Source: Rhizobium sp. CC-YZS058
GTDB taxonomy: Bacteria; Pseudomonadota; Alphaproteobacteria; Rhizobiales; Rhizobiaceae
NCBI RefSeq assembly: GCF_034720595.1
Contig: NZ_JAYESJ010000001.1
Span: forward strand, 1,080,001 to 1,144,000
DNA: 64,000 nt
Direction: 5' to 3'
The notes beneath the pieces were generated by a model. That model was not told the DNA's origin. It searched no databases and saw only the letters and a list, made by a program, of their open reading frames with translations. Positions 35,588-45,694 of this stretch are shown in pieces. Within the stretch, counting starts at the first letter, position 1; each line of letters starts with the position of its first letter. The position numbers and the translations under genes are program-made.

Positions 35588-37297
35588 TCAGACGTCCTGC
35601 TGCTCCAGCACCCGATTGGCGGCCGAGACGATGGCTTCGAGCGAGGCGGTCACGATATTGGTGTTGATGCCGGCGCCGAACAGCTTGCCGCCCGCGTGCT
35701 CCACCTCGACATAGGCGATGGCGGCGGCGTTGGAGCCGTGCTGGAGTGAATGCTCCGAATAATCGGCCACCGACATGTCGACGCCAAGATAGAGCGAGAG
35801 GGCGTTGATGAACCCGTCGATCGGCCCCGTTCCGCGGCCTTCGATGGTCTTCTGCTCACCCTTGTCGATGATCTCCGCCGTGACGATGCGGGCGCCGCGA
35901 TGCTCGCCAAGCGGCAGGGTGGTGTGGTCCACATAGCGCAGGCGCGCATTCGGCTGCTCGATATAGCGTTCCAGGAAGCGCTGGTAGATCGCCTTCGACG
36001 GCACTTCCTTGCCGCCTTCGTCGGTGATGCGCTGGATATCCTCGCGGAACTCCACCTGCAGGGCGCGCGGCAGGTTGATGCCGTAATCCTCCTGCAGGAT
36101 ATAGGCGATGCCGCCCTTGCCGGATTGCGAATTGATGCGGATGATCGCCTCGTAGGACCGGCCGACATCGCGCGGGTCGATCGGCAGATAGGGCACTTCC
36201 CACAGCGGCTTGTTGGCGACCTTGATCGCCTTCATGCCCTTGTTGATCGCATCCTGATGCGAGCCGGAAAAGGCCGTGTAGACCAGTTCGCCGACATAAG
36301 GATGGCGCTCGGACACGGCCATCTGGTTGGAATATTCGTAGACATCCTTGATCCGCTCGATATCCGAGCAGTCGAGACCGGGGTCGACACCCTGCGTGAA
36401 CATGTTGAGCGCCAGGGTGACGACGTCGACATTGCCGGTGCGCTCGCCATTGCCGAACAGCGTGCCTTCGACACGATCCGCACCGGCCATCAGGCCGAGT
36501 TCAGTCGCAGCGATGCCCGTGCCCCGGTCGTTGTGCGGGTGCAGGGAGATGATCAGGTTCTCGCGATTGTCGAGATTGCGGCACATCCACTCTATCTGGT
36601 CGGCATAGATGTTGGGCGTCGCCATTTCCACGGTCGAGGGCAGGTTGAGGATCAGCTTGTTTTCGGGCGTCGGGCCAATGATCTCGCTCACCGCATTGCA
36701 GATTTCCAGCGCCACCTCGAGCTCGGTGCCGGTGAAACTCTCCGGCGAATATTCGAAGCGGAAATCGCCGCCTGCCTTGGCGGCCATGTCGGTGATCATC
36801 TTGGCGGCGTCGGTGGCGATCTGCTTGATACCGGCCACATCCTTGGCGAAGACGACGCGGCGCTGCAGCTCGCTGGTCGAATTGTAGAAATGGATGATCG
36901 GCCGCTTGGCCCCTTCCAGCGCTTCGAAGGTGCGGGTGATCAGCTCCGGTCGGCACTGCACCAGAACCTGCAGGGACACGTCCGCCGGAACGTTTCCTTC
37001 TTCCACGCACCAGCGCGCGAAGTCGAAATCCGTCTGCGAGGCGGAGGGAAAGCCGATCTCGATGTCCTTGAAACCCATGTCGAGCAGCAGCTGGAACATG
37101 CGCGCCTTGCGGTCATGGCCCATCGGGTCGACCAGCGACTGGTTGCCGTCCCGCAGATCCACCGAACACCAGATCGGCGGCGCGGTAATCGTCTTGGATG
37201 GCCAGGTGCGGTTCGGCAGGTCGATCTGCGGGTAGGGCTGGTACTTTTCGGCGGCCTGCGGCATGCCGTGCTTGACGGTGTGGGATTTCAGGATCAT
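35588..37297 (-). CDS. leuA: 2-isopropylmalate synthase
   Basis: The enzyme condenses acetyl-CoA with 2-ketoisovalerate, the first step of leucine synthesis. The 569-residue chain is the longer LeuA type 2 form. The catalytic TIM barrel starts around residue 45, with WCSVDLRDGNQSL (metal and substrate Arg/Asp) and ISLHPHNDRGTGIAA (metal-binding His pair). A C-terminal allosteric domain from about residue 440 binds leucine. The start at 37297 (MILKSH) is supported by AGAGAAG. An upstream leader peptide with four Leu codons in a row and alternative RNA stems indicates control by attenuation. Confidence 0.95.
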   Translation of the reverse strand: MILKSHTVKHGMPQAAEKYQPYPQIDLPNRTWPSKTITAPPIWCSVDLRDGNQSLVDPMGHDRKARMFQLLLDMGFKDIEIGFPSASQTDFDFARWCVEEGNVPADVSLQVLVQCRPELITRTFEALEGAKRPIIHFYNSTSELQRRVVFAKDVAGIKQIATDAAKMITDMAAKAGGDFRFEYSPESFTGTELEVALEICNAVSEIIGPTPENKLILNLPSTVEMATPNIYADQIEWMCRNLDNRENLIISLHPHNDRGTGIAATELGLMAGADRVEGTLFGNGERTGNVDVVTLALNMFTQGVDPGLDCSDIERIKDVYEYSNQMAVSERHPYVGELVYTAFSGSHQDAINKGMKAIKVANKPLWEVPYLPIDPRDVGRSYEAIIRINSQSGKGGIAYILQEDYGINLPRALQVEFREDIQRITDEGGKEVPSKAIYQRFLERYIEQPNARLRYVDHTTLPLGEHRGARIVTAEIIDKGEQKTIEGRGTGPIDGFINALSLYLGVDMSVADYSEHSLQHGSNAAAIAYVEVEHAGGKLFGAGINTNIVTASLEAIVSAANRVLEQQDV

Positions 37298-37404
37298 CGC
37301 GCTTCTCTTCGTCTTCGCGGCCCGCTGGCTCACGCCGATCGATGCCATAGGGCCGTCGGCTTATCCTGCTCGCGGGGAAGGTTCAAGGGTCGGTTCGGAA
37401 GGTC

Positions 37405-37460
37405 AAGGAGCTGGTGCCGGCAGGCTTTTCGGCCGCCGGGCGCTCCTTAAAGAACCCGGC
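37405..37460 (-). promoter_or_regulatory. Candidate leu attenuator with alternative stems
   Basis: Read on the minus strand, GCCGGG (37460-37455, in the last codons of leuL) can pair with CCCGGC (37440-37435). The same CCGGC can instead pair with GCCGG (37421-37417) inside a longer hairpin closed by AAGGAGC (37448-37442) and GCTCCTT (37411-37405). The two structures exclude each other, as in attenuators. No T tract follows the larger stem, so termination may be Rho-dependent or the control may act otherwise. Confidence 0.5.
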
Positions 37461-37572
37461 AACCGCGCGTAAGGCCGAGAAGAAGAAGCGTGGTGAAGGC
37501 GCGCGAACGCTCCCGTGCGGCTTCGCGACCGCGGGAAATCGTTGCCAGAACTTTTGCGCCAGACTTCGTCAT
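37447..37572 (-). CDS. leuL: leu leader peptide
   Basis: This 41-codon frame starts ATG at 37572 (MTKSGAKVLATISRGREAAR), contains TTLLLLGLTRG with codons CTT CTT CTT CTC GGC CTT, and ends ...VL then TAA 149 bases upstream of leuA. A run of four Leu codons, a fifth two codons on, and alternative stems just after it match an attenuation leader. The -35/-10 pair at 37603-37608 and 37580-37585 ends seven bases before the ATG, the same geometry as trpL, suggesting leaderless translation. AGGAAGG upstream could otherwise act as a ribosome site. Confidence 0.8.
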   Translation of the reverse strand: MTKSGAKVLATISRGREAARERSRAFTTLLLLGLTRGCRVL

Positions 37573-37579
37573 GGCCGCC

Positions 37580-37608
37580 TTCCTACAAGATGATCCCGAA
37601 AAGGGCAA
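37580..37608 (-). promoter_or_regulatory. Promoter of leuL-leuA
   Basis: On the minus strand TTGCCC (37608-37603) and TAGGAA (37585-37580) are 17 bases apart. Seven bases separate the -10 from the leuL ATG. The geometry is identical to the trpL promoter in this window. Confidence 0.5.
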
Positions 37609-37682
37609 GCGCTGGCGCGGAAAAAGGCGGGTTGCACTGAATAGATCCCCATTTGACAGCGGACTGCGCCGCCGGCAGAGAC

Positions 37683-37931
37683 TTACACGATCTCGTCGCC
37701 ATCGCTCAGAGCAGTGTCAGAACCGGCTTTTGAAAGGATCTTTCGAGCGGCTGCGAGATCGGCGCGGCTGCGACGAGCAGCCAGATAGGTCTCGCTCCGG
37801 ATGGTCGTCAGTCTCTCGCTGACGACGCGGTCAAGCCAGATGTCGAGATCGAGGCCTTCGCGCTTCGCGACCTTCTCCGCCTCGACAACAAGTTCACAAT
37901 CCAGCTGGACCGTCCTCAGGGGCTTGCTCAT
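37683..37931 (-). CDS. Small ribbon-helix-helix-like protein
   Basis: The 82-residue product opens MSKPLRTVQLDCELVVEAEK and continues with helical segments (VAKREGLDLDIWLDRVVSER). This looks like a CopG/Arc-type ribbon-helix-helix fold: a short beta strand, then two helices. Such proteins are DNA-binding regulators or antitoxins. An excellent AGGAGG site precedes the ATG at 37931. It lies 59 bases downstream of the MoxR operon on the same strand. No toxin-like gene sits beside it. I cannot assign a function; the RHH call is inference from pattern. Confidence 0.6.
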   Translation of the reverse strand: MSKPLRTVQLDCELVVEAEKVAKREGLDLDIWLDRVVSERLTTIRSETYLAARRSRADLAAARKILSKAGSDTALSDGDEIV

Positions 37932-37990
37932 AGTCGCCCTCCTGTCTTCACCCACCTCTATTGGAACAAATCCGAGTGCCGCCCGCCACG

Positions 37991-40057
37991 TCACCGCCCC
38001 TCCCGCGCCCAGGTCGCCGAAAGGATCAGGAGGAGGGCGGCGAGGCCGAGGAGGCCGGTGAAGAGCGAGAGCGAATTGACGCCCTTCAGCACCGTTTCGT
38101 CCGTCATGCGCAGCGACAGGCGGTCGGCATCGGCAACGCGCACGGGGCCGCGCACCGGCAGCAAGGCGGGCACATCGATGCCACCGGCCGCGGCCACGCG
38201 GTGAACGAGGCCTTTGGTCTTCTCGGCGAGCGGCCGCAGCGTCTCTTCGGTGGAAACGGTCGCCTTGAACTCCGGCGCATCCACCGTGCCGACATGGACA
38301 AGCGTCGTCAGCTCGCCATTGGCGATTTCGAAGAGGCCGGTCTCGGCCGTGCTGAGCGAGGCTCTCCAGAGGCCGGGCTCGGCCTCGCTCAGGGTCACGG
38401 CCTGCGTCTGCCCGGAGGGAAGGGTCAGCGTGGCGGGGCCAGGGTCGCCCTTGAGCGTTTGACGCGAGATTTCGAGGCTGCGGCCGGAGGCGCGCGCGGT
38501 CAGCGCTTCTTCCTCCAGCGCCGGCTCCTGCATCAGCCAATGGGCCATGCGGCGATAGAGCGAGACGCTGGGGCCGCCGCCTTCGAACCCGCGCGACCAG
38601 AGCCAGCCCTGATCGGAGAGCAACATGGCCACGCGACCCTGTCCGACGCGGTTGAGCACCAGAAGCGGCTTGCCGTCGGCGGCCTGCATCACCGTCTGGC
38701 CCTGCGGCCGGTCGACATCGACGGTGCGGAACCAGCGGCCCCATTGCGGCGGCTCGCTGTCGGCCCCGGCAAGGCCGCGCGTCACCGGATGCTTCTTCCC
38801 CTCATCCGTCAGCCGCGGATAGAAGGCCTTCTCATCCATCGTCCCGGTCGGATTGGCCGGCAGGACCGCCGAGAGCGGCGTCGAGGCGATCGAATCCGGC
38901 CCGGCATGCTCCGGTCCGGCCGCGATCAGCAGCGCACCGCCGTTTTCCACATATTGGGCGATGTTGTCGTAGTAGATGATCGGCAGCACGCCGCGATGCT
39001 GGTAGCGGTCGAAGATGATCAGGTCGAACTCTTTGATCTTCTCGACGAAGAGTTCCCGGGTCGGGAAGGCGATCAGGGAGAGTTCGTTGATCGGCGTGCC
39101 ATCCTGCTTCTCCGGCGGCCGCAGAATGGTGAAATGCACGAGGTCGACGGAAGCATCGGACTTCAACAGATTGCGCCAGGCCCGCTCGCCGGAATGCGGC
39201 TCGCCGGAGACCAGCAGCACGCGCAGATTCTCGCGGATGCCGTCGAGGACATGGACCGCGCGGTTGTTCGCCTCCGTCACCTCGCCCGGCACGGGCGCGA
39301 CCGCGAATTCCAGGATATTGTTGCCGCCGCGCGGCACGGTGAAGCGGAAGGGCAGGTCGGTGCCGGGCTCCGCCTGCTCGGTGGCGATCTCGTTGCCGTT
39401 GAGGCTGATGCGCACTTGCGCCGGGCCGGCAGGCACCGGTCCGTCGTTGATGACGCGGAAGGCGACCTCCTGATCCTCTCCGACGATCCCGAAGCGCGGG
39501 CCGCTGACGATCTCGATGCGGCGATCGATTTCATTCGGCTGGCCGGTGATCAGCCCGTGCACCGGCGCATCGAAGCCGAGCGGCCGGTTGATGTCGGGCA
39601 CATCATGGATCTGCCCGTCGGTGATGAAGATCGCGCCGCCGACGCGGCCGGGGGGAACGTCGGACAGCGCGGTGGAAAGGGCGGCAAACAGCCGGGTCGA
39701 CGGCGTTTCGGTCTCGGCGCCATCGGCGGCCTCGACGATCCGCGGCTCGATTGCGGGGAAACGGGCAAAGCGGTCCTTGAGTGTCGCCAGCGCCCGGTCC
39801 GTCGCCTCGCGCCGGCCGGCTGCGTCCTGGCTCTGGCTGCGATCGACGACCACGGCGACGATGGTGGACAGTGGCTCGCGCTCTTCCTGGTTGAGGACCG
39901 GATTGGCGAGCGCCAGGCAGAGCGCGGCGAGCGCCAGCGTCCGAAGCAAAGCGCCACGCGTCCCGCGGACGAGCGAAAGCCCGGCGAGCAACAGCGCGAG
40001 CGCCGCCAGAACGGCGAGCGCGGACAGGGGAATGAGCGGAGAGAAATCGATCGTCAT
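37991..40057 (-). CDS. Membrane protein with vWA-like and GATase1-like domains
   Basis: This 688-residue last core gene of the MoxR operon has two N-terminal hydrophobic helices (about residues 8-30 and 36-53). A von Willebrand A-like segment follows, with an intact MIDAS opening VVVDRSQSQD (DxSxS, about residue 70) and FITDGQIHDVP (about 145). A long region has a glutamine-amidotransferase-like part (VENGGALLIAAGPEHAGPDS, about 370), a beta-rich segment and a C-terminal helix (LFTGLLGLAALLLILSATWA). It probably sits in the inner membrane with its bulk in the periplasm. Function unknown; a MoxR partner is inferred. Confidence 0.8.
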   Translation of the reverse strand: MTIDFSPLIPLSALAVLAALALLLAGLSLVRGTRGALLRTLALAALCLALANPVLNQEEREPLSTIVAVVVDRSQSQDAAGRREATDRALATLKDRFARFPAIEPRIVEAADGAETETPSTRLFAALSTALSDVPPGRVGGAIFITDGQIHDVPDINRPLGFDAPVHGLITGQPNEIDRRIEIVSGPRFGIVGEDQEVAFRVINDGPVPAGPAQVRISLNGNEIATEQAEPGTDLPFRFTVPRGGNNILEFAVAPVPGEVTEANNRAVHVLDGIRENLRVLLVSGEPHSGERAWRNLLKSDASVDLVHFTILRPPEKQDGTPINELSLIAFPTRELFVEKIKEFDLIIFDRYQHRGVLPIIYYDNIAQYVENGGALLIAAGPEHAGPDSIASTPLSAVLPANPTGTMDEKAFYPRLTDEGKKHPVTRGLAGADSEPPQWGRWFRTVDVDRPQGQTVMQAADGKPLLVLNRVGQGRVAMLLSDQGWLWSRGFEGGGPSVSLYRRMAHWLMQEPALEEEALTARASGRSLEISRQTLKGDPGPATLTLPSGQTQAVTLSEAEPGLWRASLSTAETGLFEIANGELTTLVHVGTVDAPEFKATVSTEETLRPLAEKTKGLVHRVAAAGGIDVPALLPVRGPVRVADADRLSLRMTDETVLKGVNSLSLFTGLLGLAALLLILSATWAREGR

Positions 40058-40100
40058 TCTGTTCGTCTCGCGTCGCGGATCGGGCGTGTCGGCGCGGCGG

Positions 40101-42911
40101 TCATTGGCCCAGCCGCTCGAGCAGGGCGGGAATATGCACCTGGTCGGCCTTGTAGTTGCCGGTCAGCATGTACATCATGATGTTGACCCCGGCGCGGAAG
40201 GCGTATTCGCGCTGCATCTCGTCCGGCGGCACGGTCGGCAGAAGAGCGGCGCCGTTGCTGTCCACCGCCCAGGCGCCGGCGAAATCATTGCCGGTGATCA
40301 TGATCGGCGTCACGCCGTCGCCGGAGCGCGCGGGACGGCTCGGCTCGTCGGCACTCGCCTGCGGCTGCGCCTCGATCCACAGCGGGCTGCCGGCATAGCG
40401 GCCGGGAAAGCTCGTCAGCAGGTAGAAGGACTTGGTCAGCACATTGTCGGTCGGAACCGGTTCCAGCGGCGGAATGTCGAGATCAGCGAGGATCGCCTGC
40501 AGGCGCTCGGTGTTGGGGCTCGCGCCGCCGCCGCTGCCCAGTGCGGACATCTGGTCGCGGGTATCGAACAGCACGGTGCCGCCGGCGCGCATATAGGCGT
40601 CAATCCGGTTGATCGCGTCCGCGCTCGGCATGGGGGCACTGGCGGAGATCGGCCAATAGATGATCGAGTAGAAGGAGAGCTCGTCCTTGGCGATATCGAG
40701 CCCGACAGGCGCGCCGGGCTCCAGCGTCGTGCGATAGGTGAGGAATTCGGTCAGCCCCGTCAGGCCGCGCTCGGAGATCCGGTCCACCTCGTTCTCGCCG
40801 GTCACCACATAGGCGAGGTGGGTGTTGTCGAGCTTGTCGAAGATCGCCGCATCGCCCGGCCGGGAATCGTCGGCCCGCACCGCGTCGGGGTGCAGGGCGG
40901 CGAGCCCCAGCATTGTCAAGAGGATCGCCGCTGTCGCCCGGCCGGCCCGAAGGCGCGAGAAGGCGCCGGCCATGAACAGCACCACCAGCGTATCGACGAG
41001 CAGGAGCAGCATGGCGAGCGTGAAGAGCGAGGGCCTGAGGCTCATCGCCTCCGCGCCGATCAGGCGCTCGCTCTCATAGGCCATGCCGAGATCCGTGCGG
41101 CCGATTGGCGTCAACGTCGCATCCTTTGCCATCAGGTTCACGGCAGTAAAACCCTCTTCCGAGCCGTAGAGGCCCGGCGGATGGTCGGCGCTTGCGGGCG
41201 GAACGGCGCCGGGGCCAAGCTCCAGCGGTCGCGCCCCGGCCGTTTCCCCGGTCAGCACGCCCTCGGCATTCATCAGCCTGTAGGGCGGCAGCGCTGCCGA
41301 CTGGCGCGCGCCGGCACCGCCGTCAACCCCGCCGCTGCGCGACAGTTGCACGGTCCGGCGCAGCATCTCGACGAAATCGCCGGAAATGGGCAGGTTCGAC
41401 CAGGTCGCTTCGCCGCTGACATGGAACAGCACGATGCGCCCCGCGCCGAGCGTGCGGGTGGTCACCAGCGGTGTGCCGTCGGCAAGGCTCGCCCAGGTCC
41501 GTTCGGAAAGATCGGCGGTCGGTTCTGCCAGAACCTGGCGATTGACGGTGATGCCCTCGGGGCGCGGCATGCCGGCAAAGGGGCTCGCCGGTGGATAATC
41601 GGCAAGCGGCTGCGGCTCCGACCAGGAGAGCGCGCCGCCGAGCGCCCGCTCGCCCTGGCGCAGACGCACCGGAACCAGCGGATCGTCGGCCGGCGCGGCG
41701 GCCAGCCGCGGGCCGGCGAAGCGGATCAGCGTTCCGCCGTTCTGCAGCCATTGGGTCACGGCCGGATAGGTCTGTTCCGGCAGGCGGCCGATATCCGCCA
41801 TGATCAGCATGGAGGGCTTCTGTTCGAGCAACTGCGGGATCGCGACTGCCAGATCCGCCTCGTTCGGCTGGATCAGATCGGCATAGGGCGCCAGAGCCCG
41901 GTTGATGTAGTAGAGCGGCGAGAGGAGCGGCTGCGACTGGTCGCGCGCTTCACCGGACAAGAGCGCGACGCGGCGGCGGCGAAACCCATCATCGAGCAGA
42001 TAGGTGCTGCCCGCGGTCGAGAGTCCGTCGATGCCGATGCGGGCAAAATCGTTGCGCAGCTCGAACGGGGCCGGCAGCAGGCCGCTTGCCGTCTTTTCCC
42101 CGGGGCCGAAGGTCAAGGTGCCATTGGCGATCGAGCGGCCGCGCGTGTCATAGGCGGTGACAGCCAGGGCGCGGGGCAGGGCCGCGTCGAGCCGGGTCGC
42201 GGTGACGCGCATGGCGTCCGCCTCGTTCACCGCGCCGGTCAGCGCGACGGCGTCGCTGCCGTCGCCCTCGATCAGGCGCAGCGAAGCAGGGTTGAGGGCG
42301 GCAAGATCGCGCATCACCCGATCGTCCTGTGTGGCGATCCCGTCGGAAACGAAGGCGAGCGTACCGGGGCGGGTGCCATCCAGCCCAGCGCGCAGCGCAT
42401 CCACCGCGCGGGCGCGATCGGGCATCAGCGGCTGCGGACGGGCGGCCGCCAGCCGGGCACGTGCCGCGGCAGCCGTGGAAAGGGTGGCATCCTGCTGACG
42501 CGCGACGGTCAAGGCCAGCGAAACCGGCAGATCGCGGGCCTCCGCCTCGTCGATCAGCGCATCCGCCGTCTGCCGGCGGCGCTCCCAGTCCTTGGCCGTC
42601 GCCCATCCATTGTCGACGAGCAGAGCCAGCGGACCCTCGGCGGACAGGGTGCGGGTGCGCGGGTTGAAGACCGGATCGGCAATCGCGAGAATGATGGCGG
42701 CTGCCATCAGCATGCGCAACAGCGTCAGCCACCAGGGGCTCTTGGAGGGCGTTTCCTCGCGCTTCAGCACGCCGGCGAGAATGGCGAGCGGCGGAAACAC
42801 CTCGGTCACCGGCTTCGGCGGCGTCAGCCGCAGCAGCCACCAGATGGCGGGCAGCGCCACGAGGGCGGCCAGCACCAGCGGATTGGAAAAGGCAAAGGCG
42901 AGCATGCTCAC
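40101..42911 (-). CDS. DUF4159 protein with BatA-like N-terminus
   Basis: The 936-residue membrane protein has an N-terminal aerotolerance BatA-type region with helices near residues 8-25 and 62-82 (FSNPLVLAALVALPAIWWLL first). A degenerate vWA-like segment follows, in which the MIDAS position reads LLVDNGWATA instead of DxSxS. A further helical pair lies near 620-660, and the C-terminal DUF4159 domain runs from about 690 (IFDKLDNTHLAYVVTGENEV, then MRAGGTVLFDTRDQM). Its GTG start at 42911 overlaps the DUF58 stop; ATG 42905 is the alternative. It is coupled to its upstream neighbours. Confidence 0.82.
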   Translation of the reverse strand: MSMLAFAFSNPLVLAALVALPAIWWLLRLTPPKPVTEVFPPLAILAGVLKREETPSKSPWWLTLLRMLMAAAIILAIADPVFNPRTRTLSAEGPLALLVDNGWATAKDWERRRQTADALIDEAEARDLPVSLALTVARQQDATLSTAAAARARLAAARPQPLMPDRARAVDALRAGLDGTRPGTLAFVSDGIATQDDRVMRDLAALNPASLRLIEGDGSDAVALTGAVNEADAMRVTATRLDAALPRALAVTAYDTRGRSIANGTLTFGPGEKTASGLLPAPFELRNDFARIGIDGLSTAGSTYLLDDGFRRRRVALLSGEARDQSQPLLSPLYYINRALAPYADLIQPNEADLAVAIPQLLEQKPSMLIMADIGRLPEQTYPAVTQWLQNGGTLIRFAGPRLAAAPADDPLVPVRLRQGERALGGALSWSEPQPLADYPPASPFAGMPRPEGITVNRQVLAEPTADLSERTWASLADGTPLVTTRTLGAGRIVLFHVSGEATWSNLPISGDFVEMLRRTVQLSRSGGVDGGAGARQSAALPPYRLMNAEGVLTGETAGARPLELGPGAVPPASADHPPGLYGSEEGFTAVNLMAKDATLTPIGRTDLGMAYESERLIGAEAMSLRPSLFTLAMLLLLVDTLVVLFMAGAFSRLRAGRATAAILLTMLGLAALHPDAVRADDSRPGDAAIFDKLDNTHLAYVVTGENEVDRISERGLTGLTEFLTYRTTLEPGAPVGLDIAKDELSFYSIIYWPISASAPMPSADAINRIDAYMRAGGTVLFDTRDQMSALGSGGGASPNTERLQAILADLDIPPLEPVPTDNVLTKSFYLLTSFPGRYAGSPLWIEAQPQASADEPSRPARSGDGVTPIMITGNDFAGAWAVDSNGAALLPTVPPDEMQREYAFRAGVNIMMYMLTGNYKADQVHIPALLERLGQ

Positions 42912-43828
42912 AGCTGCCCTCCATGCGTCGCGCGGCCGGGCATGCCGGACAGGTACATATGCACGGCAACGAGCGCCTCGGAGGCGAGATGGTCGGTGCG
43001 ATGCGGGGTGAAGGTCCAGCCCATGTGCCGCAGGCTCTGGCCGAGCCCGTCACGGCGGGCGAAATAGGCCTGGCGATAGGCCTCGCGCAGGATCTCCGCC
43101 CGTCCCGCCGTCAGCTTTTCCCCTGTCTCTGGATCGGTGAATTCGGTGCGGCCGGCGAAGGGGAAGTTTTCCTCCGCCGGATCGGCGATCTCCACCACAT
43201 GGCCGCGCAGGCCGCGGCGCGCGAGCGGGCCCAGCCGACCCATGATGCGCGCGGCGGGGTCGAGAAAATCGCCGATCAGCACCAGGTCGCTCCAGCCGCG
43301 CACCATGCCCGTGTCCGGCAGGCCGGTCTTGAGCGGGCTGTGGATCAGCGCGGTCGCCAGCTGCTCGGCGGCATTGCGGGCCGAGACCGGTTCCATGACG
43401 CCGGGACAGCCGATCCGCTCGCCCGAGCGCGCCAGGATCTCGGCCAGCGCCAGCATCAGCACCAGCGCCCGGCTTTCCTTGGACACGGTGCCGAAGCGGG
43501 ACTTGTACATCATCGAGGGCGACAGATCGGCCCAGAGCCAGATCGTATGCGCCGCCTCCCATTCCCGGTCGCGCACATAGGTATGGTCGTCGCGCGCCGA
43601 GCGGCGCCAGTCGATCCGCGACAGGCTTTCGCCATCGGAATAGGGGCGGAACTGCCAGAAGTTTTCGCCGATGCCGCGCCGGCGGCGGCCATGCCAGCCG
43701 GAGATCACGGTGTTGGCGATGCGCTTTGCCTCCACCATGCAGTCGGGGATCAGCGCCGCGCGGGCCTGCGCCCGGGCGAGGATATCTCCGGAAGGGGTCG
43801 GCTCGACGGTCTGGCCGATCGATGACAT
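42908..43828 (-). CDS. DUF58 domain protein
   Basis: The 306-residue protein belongs to DUF58, a vWA-related family nearly always found beside MoxR ATPases. The conserved opening GRRRRGIGENFWQFRPYSDG, then SLSRIDWRRSARDDHTYVRD, lies about residues 47-87, and a Rossmann-like vWA part with WLWADLSPSM (DxSxS-type) follows. It starts five bases after the MoxR gene and ends overlapping the DUF4159 gene, so it is one operon. It probably acts as the adaptor between the ATPase and the membrane proteins. Confidence 0.88.
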   Translation of the reverse strand: MSSIGQTVEPTPSGDILARAQARAALIPDCMVEAKRIANTVISGWHGRRRRGIGENFWQFRPYSDGESLSRIDWRRSARDDHTYVRDREWEAAHTIWLWADLSPSMMYKSRFGTVSKESRALVLMLALAEILARSGERIGCPGVMEPVSARNAAEQLATALIHSPLKTGLPDTGMVRGWSDLVLIGDFLDPAARIMGRLGPLARRGLRGHVVEIADPAEENFPFAGRTEFTDPETGEKLTAGRAEILREAYRQAYFARRDGLGQSLRHMGWTFTPHRTDHLASEALVAVHMYLSGMPGRATHGGQL

Positions 43829-43833
43829 TCCGA

Positions 43834-44847
<1,014 letters not shown>

Positions 44848-45040
44848 CGTCTGTCTCCCTCGACCGTGCCGGCTCTGGCTTTCTCCGCGAATCGTCGGCG
44901 CGGCGCAAGCAGGACGCGTTTTTCAAACTAGCCGGCGCTTCCCGGCTGACAAGACGCGGAAGGCGCACTATCTCGTGAGAATCACAAGCCTAGCTTGCCT
45001 GGTTCTGTCGGTCAGGATCAGGGGCAAACGGGACGGAACG

Positions 45041-45694
45041 ATGGCAGGATCGCAAAACGTGGCCTCGGGGGCCGCCGGCGAGACGGGCGATGTCGCGGGG
45101 CTCGCGGCGCTGATTGCCCGCGCCGCCGGCGATCTTGGCCGCGCTGGGGACGGGTCGCCGCGCGCACTCCCGCCGGTGGAGCGCTGGAATCCGCCCTTCT
45201 GCGGCGATCTCGACATGGAAATCCGGGCCGACGGCACCTGGACCTATCTCGGCACGCCGATCGACCGCCAGCCGCTGGTGCGCCTGTTCTCGACCGTGCT
45301 TCGCCGCGACGAGGATGGTCGGACCTACCTCGTCACACCGGCCGAGAAGGTGGGGATCCGCGTCGCGGACGCACATTTCATCGCCGTCGAGGTGACGCGG
45401 ACCGGGCGGGCGGGAGAGCCGGTGCTGACCTTCCGGACCCAGCTCGGCGATGTGGTGGAAGCCGGGCCTGACCATCCGCTGCGCTTCACGGTCGAGGGCC
45501 CGCAGGCGCAGCTCAAGCCCTATCTCCTCGTGCGAGGCCGGCTGGAGGCGCTCGTCTCCCGGGCTGTCGCCTACGACCTGGCCGAATGGTTCGAGACGGT
45601 GGAGATCGACGGGCGGGCGATGATTGCGCTCCGTTCGGCCGGTGCCGTCTTCCCGGTCATGCCGGCCTCGGACCTTGCGGCGGACGGCGGATGA
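45041..45694 (+). CDS. DUF1285 family protein
   Basis: The 217-residue protein has the DUF1285 core: WNPPFCGDLDMEIRADGTWT near residue 49, then YLGTPIDRQPLVRLFSTVLR and YLVTPAEKVGIRV. Function unknown. The start at 45041 has GGACGGAACG upstream. The stop overlaps the next gene by four bases (ATGA), making a DUF1285-CoA Nudix-cca operon, an arrangement I recall as conserved in Rhizobiales. Confidence 0.9.
   Translation: MAGSQNVASGAAGETGDVAGLAALIARAAGDLGRAGDGSPRALPPVERWNPPFCGDLDMEIRADGTWTYLGTPIDRQPLVRLFSTVLRRDEDGRTYLVTPAEKVGIRVADAHFIAVEVTRTGRAGEPVLTFRTQLGDVVEAGPDHPLRFTVEGPQAQLKPYLLVRGRLEALVSRAVAYDLAEWFETVEIDGRAMIALRSAGAVFPVMPASDLAADGG

Noticed and set aside
37490..37822. 110-codon plus-strand frame opposite leuL and the RHH gene
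   Set aside because: It is strongly Arg-rich, has no ribosome site, and overlaps minus-strand genes with better support.
39516..43067. 1183-codon open frame on the plus strand
   Set aside because: It is antisense to the vWA/GATase and DUF4159 genes, which have clear domains. Its composition is Arg/Gly/Gln-rich shadow coding.
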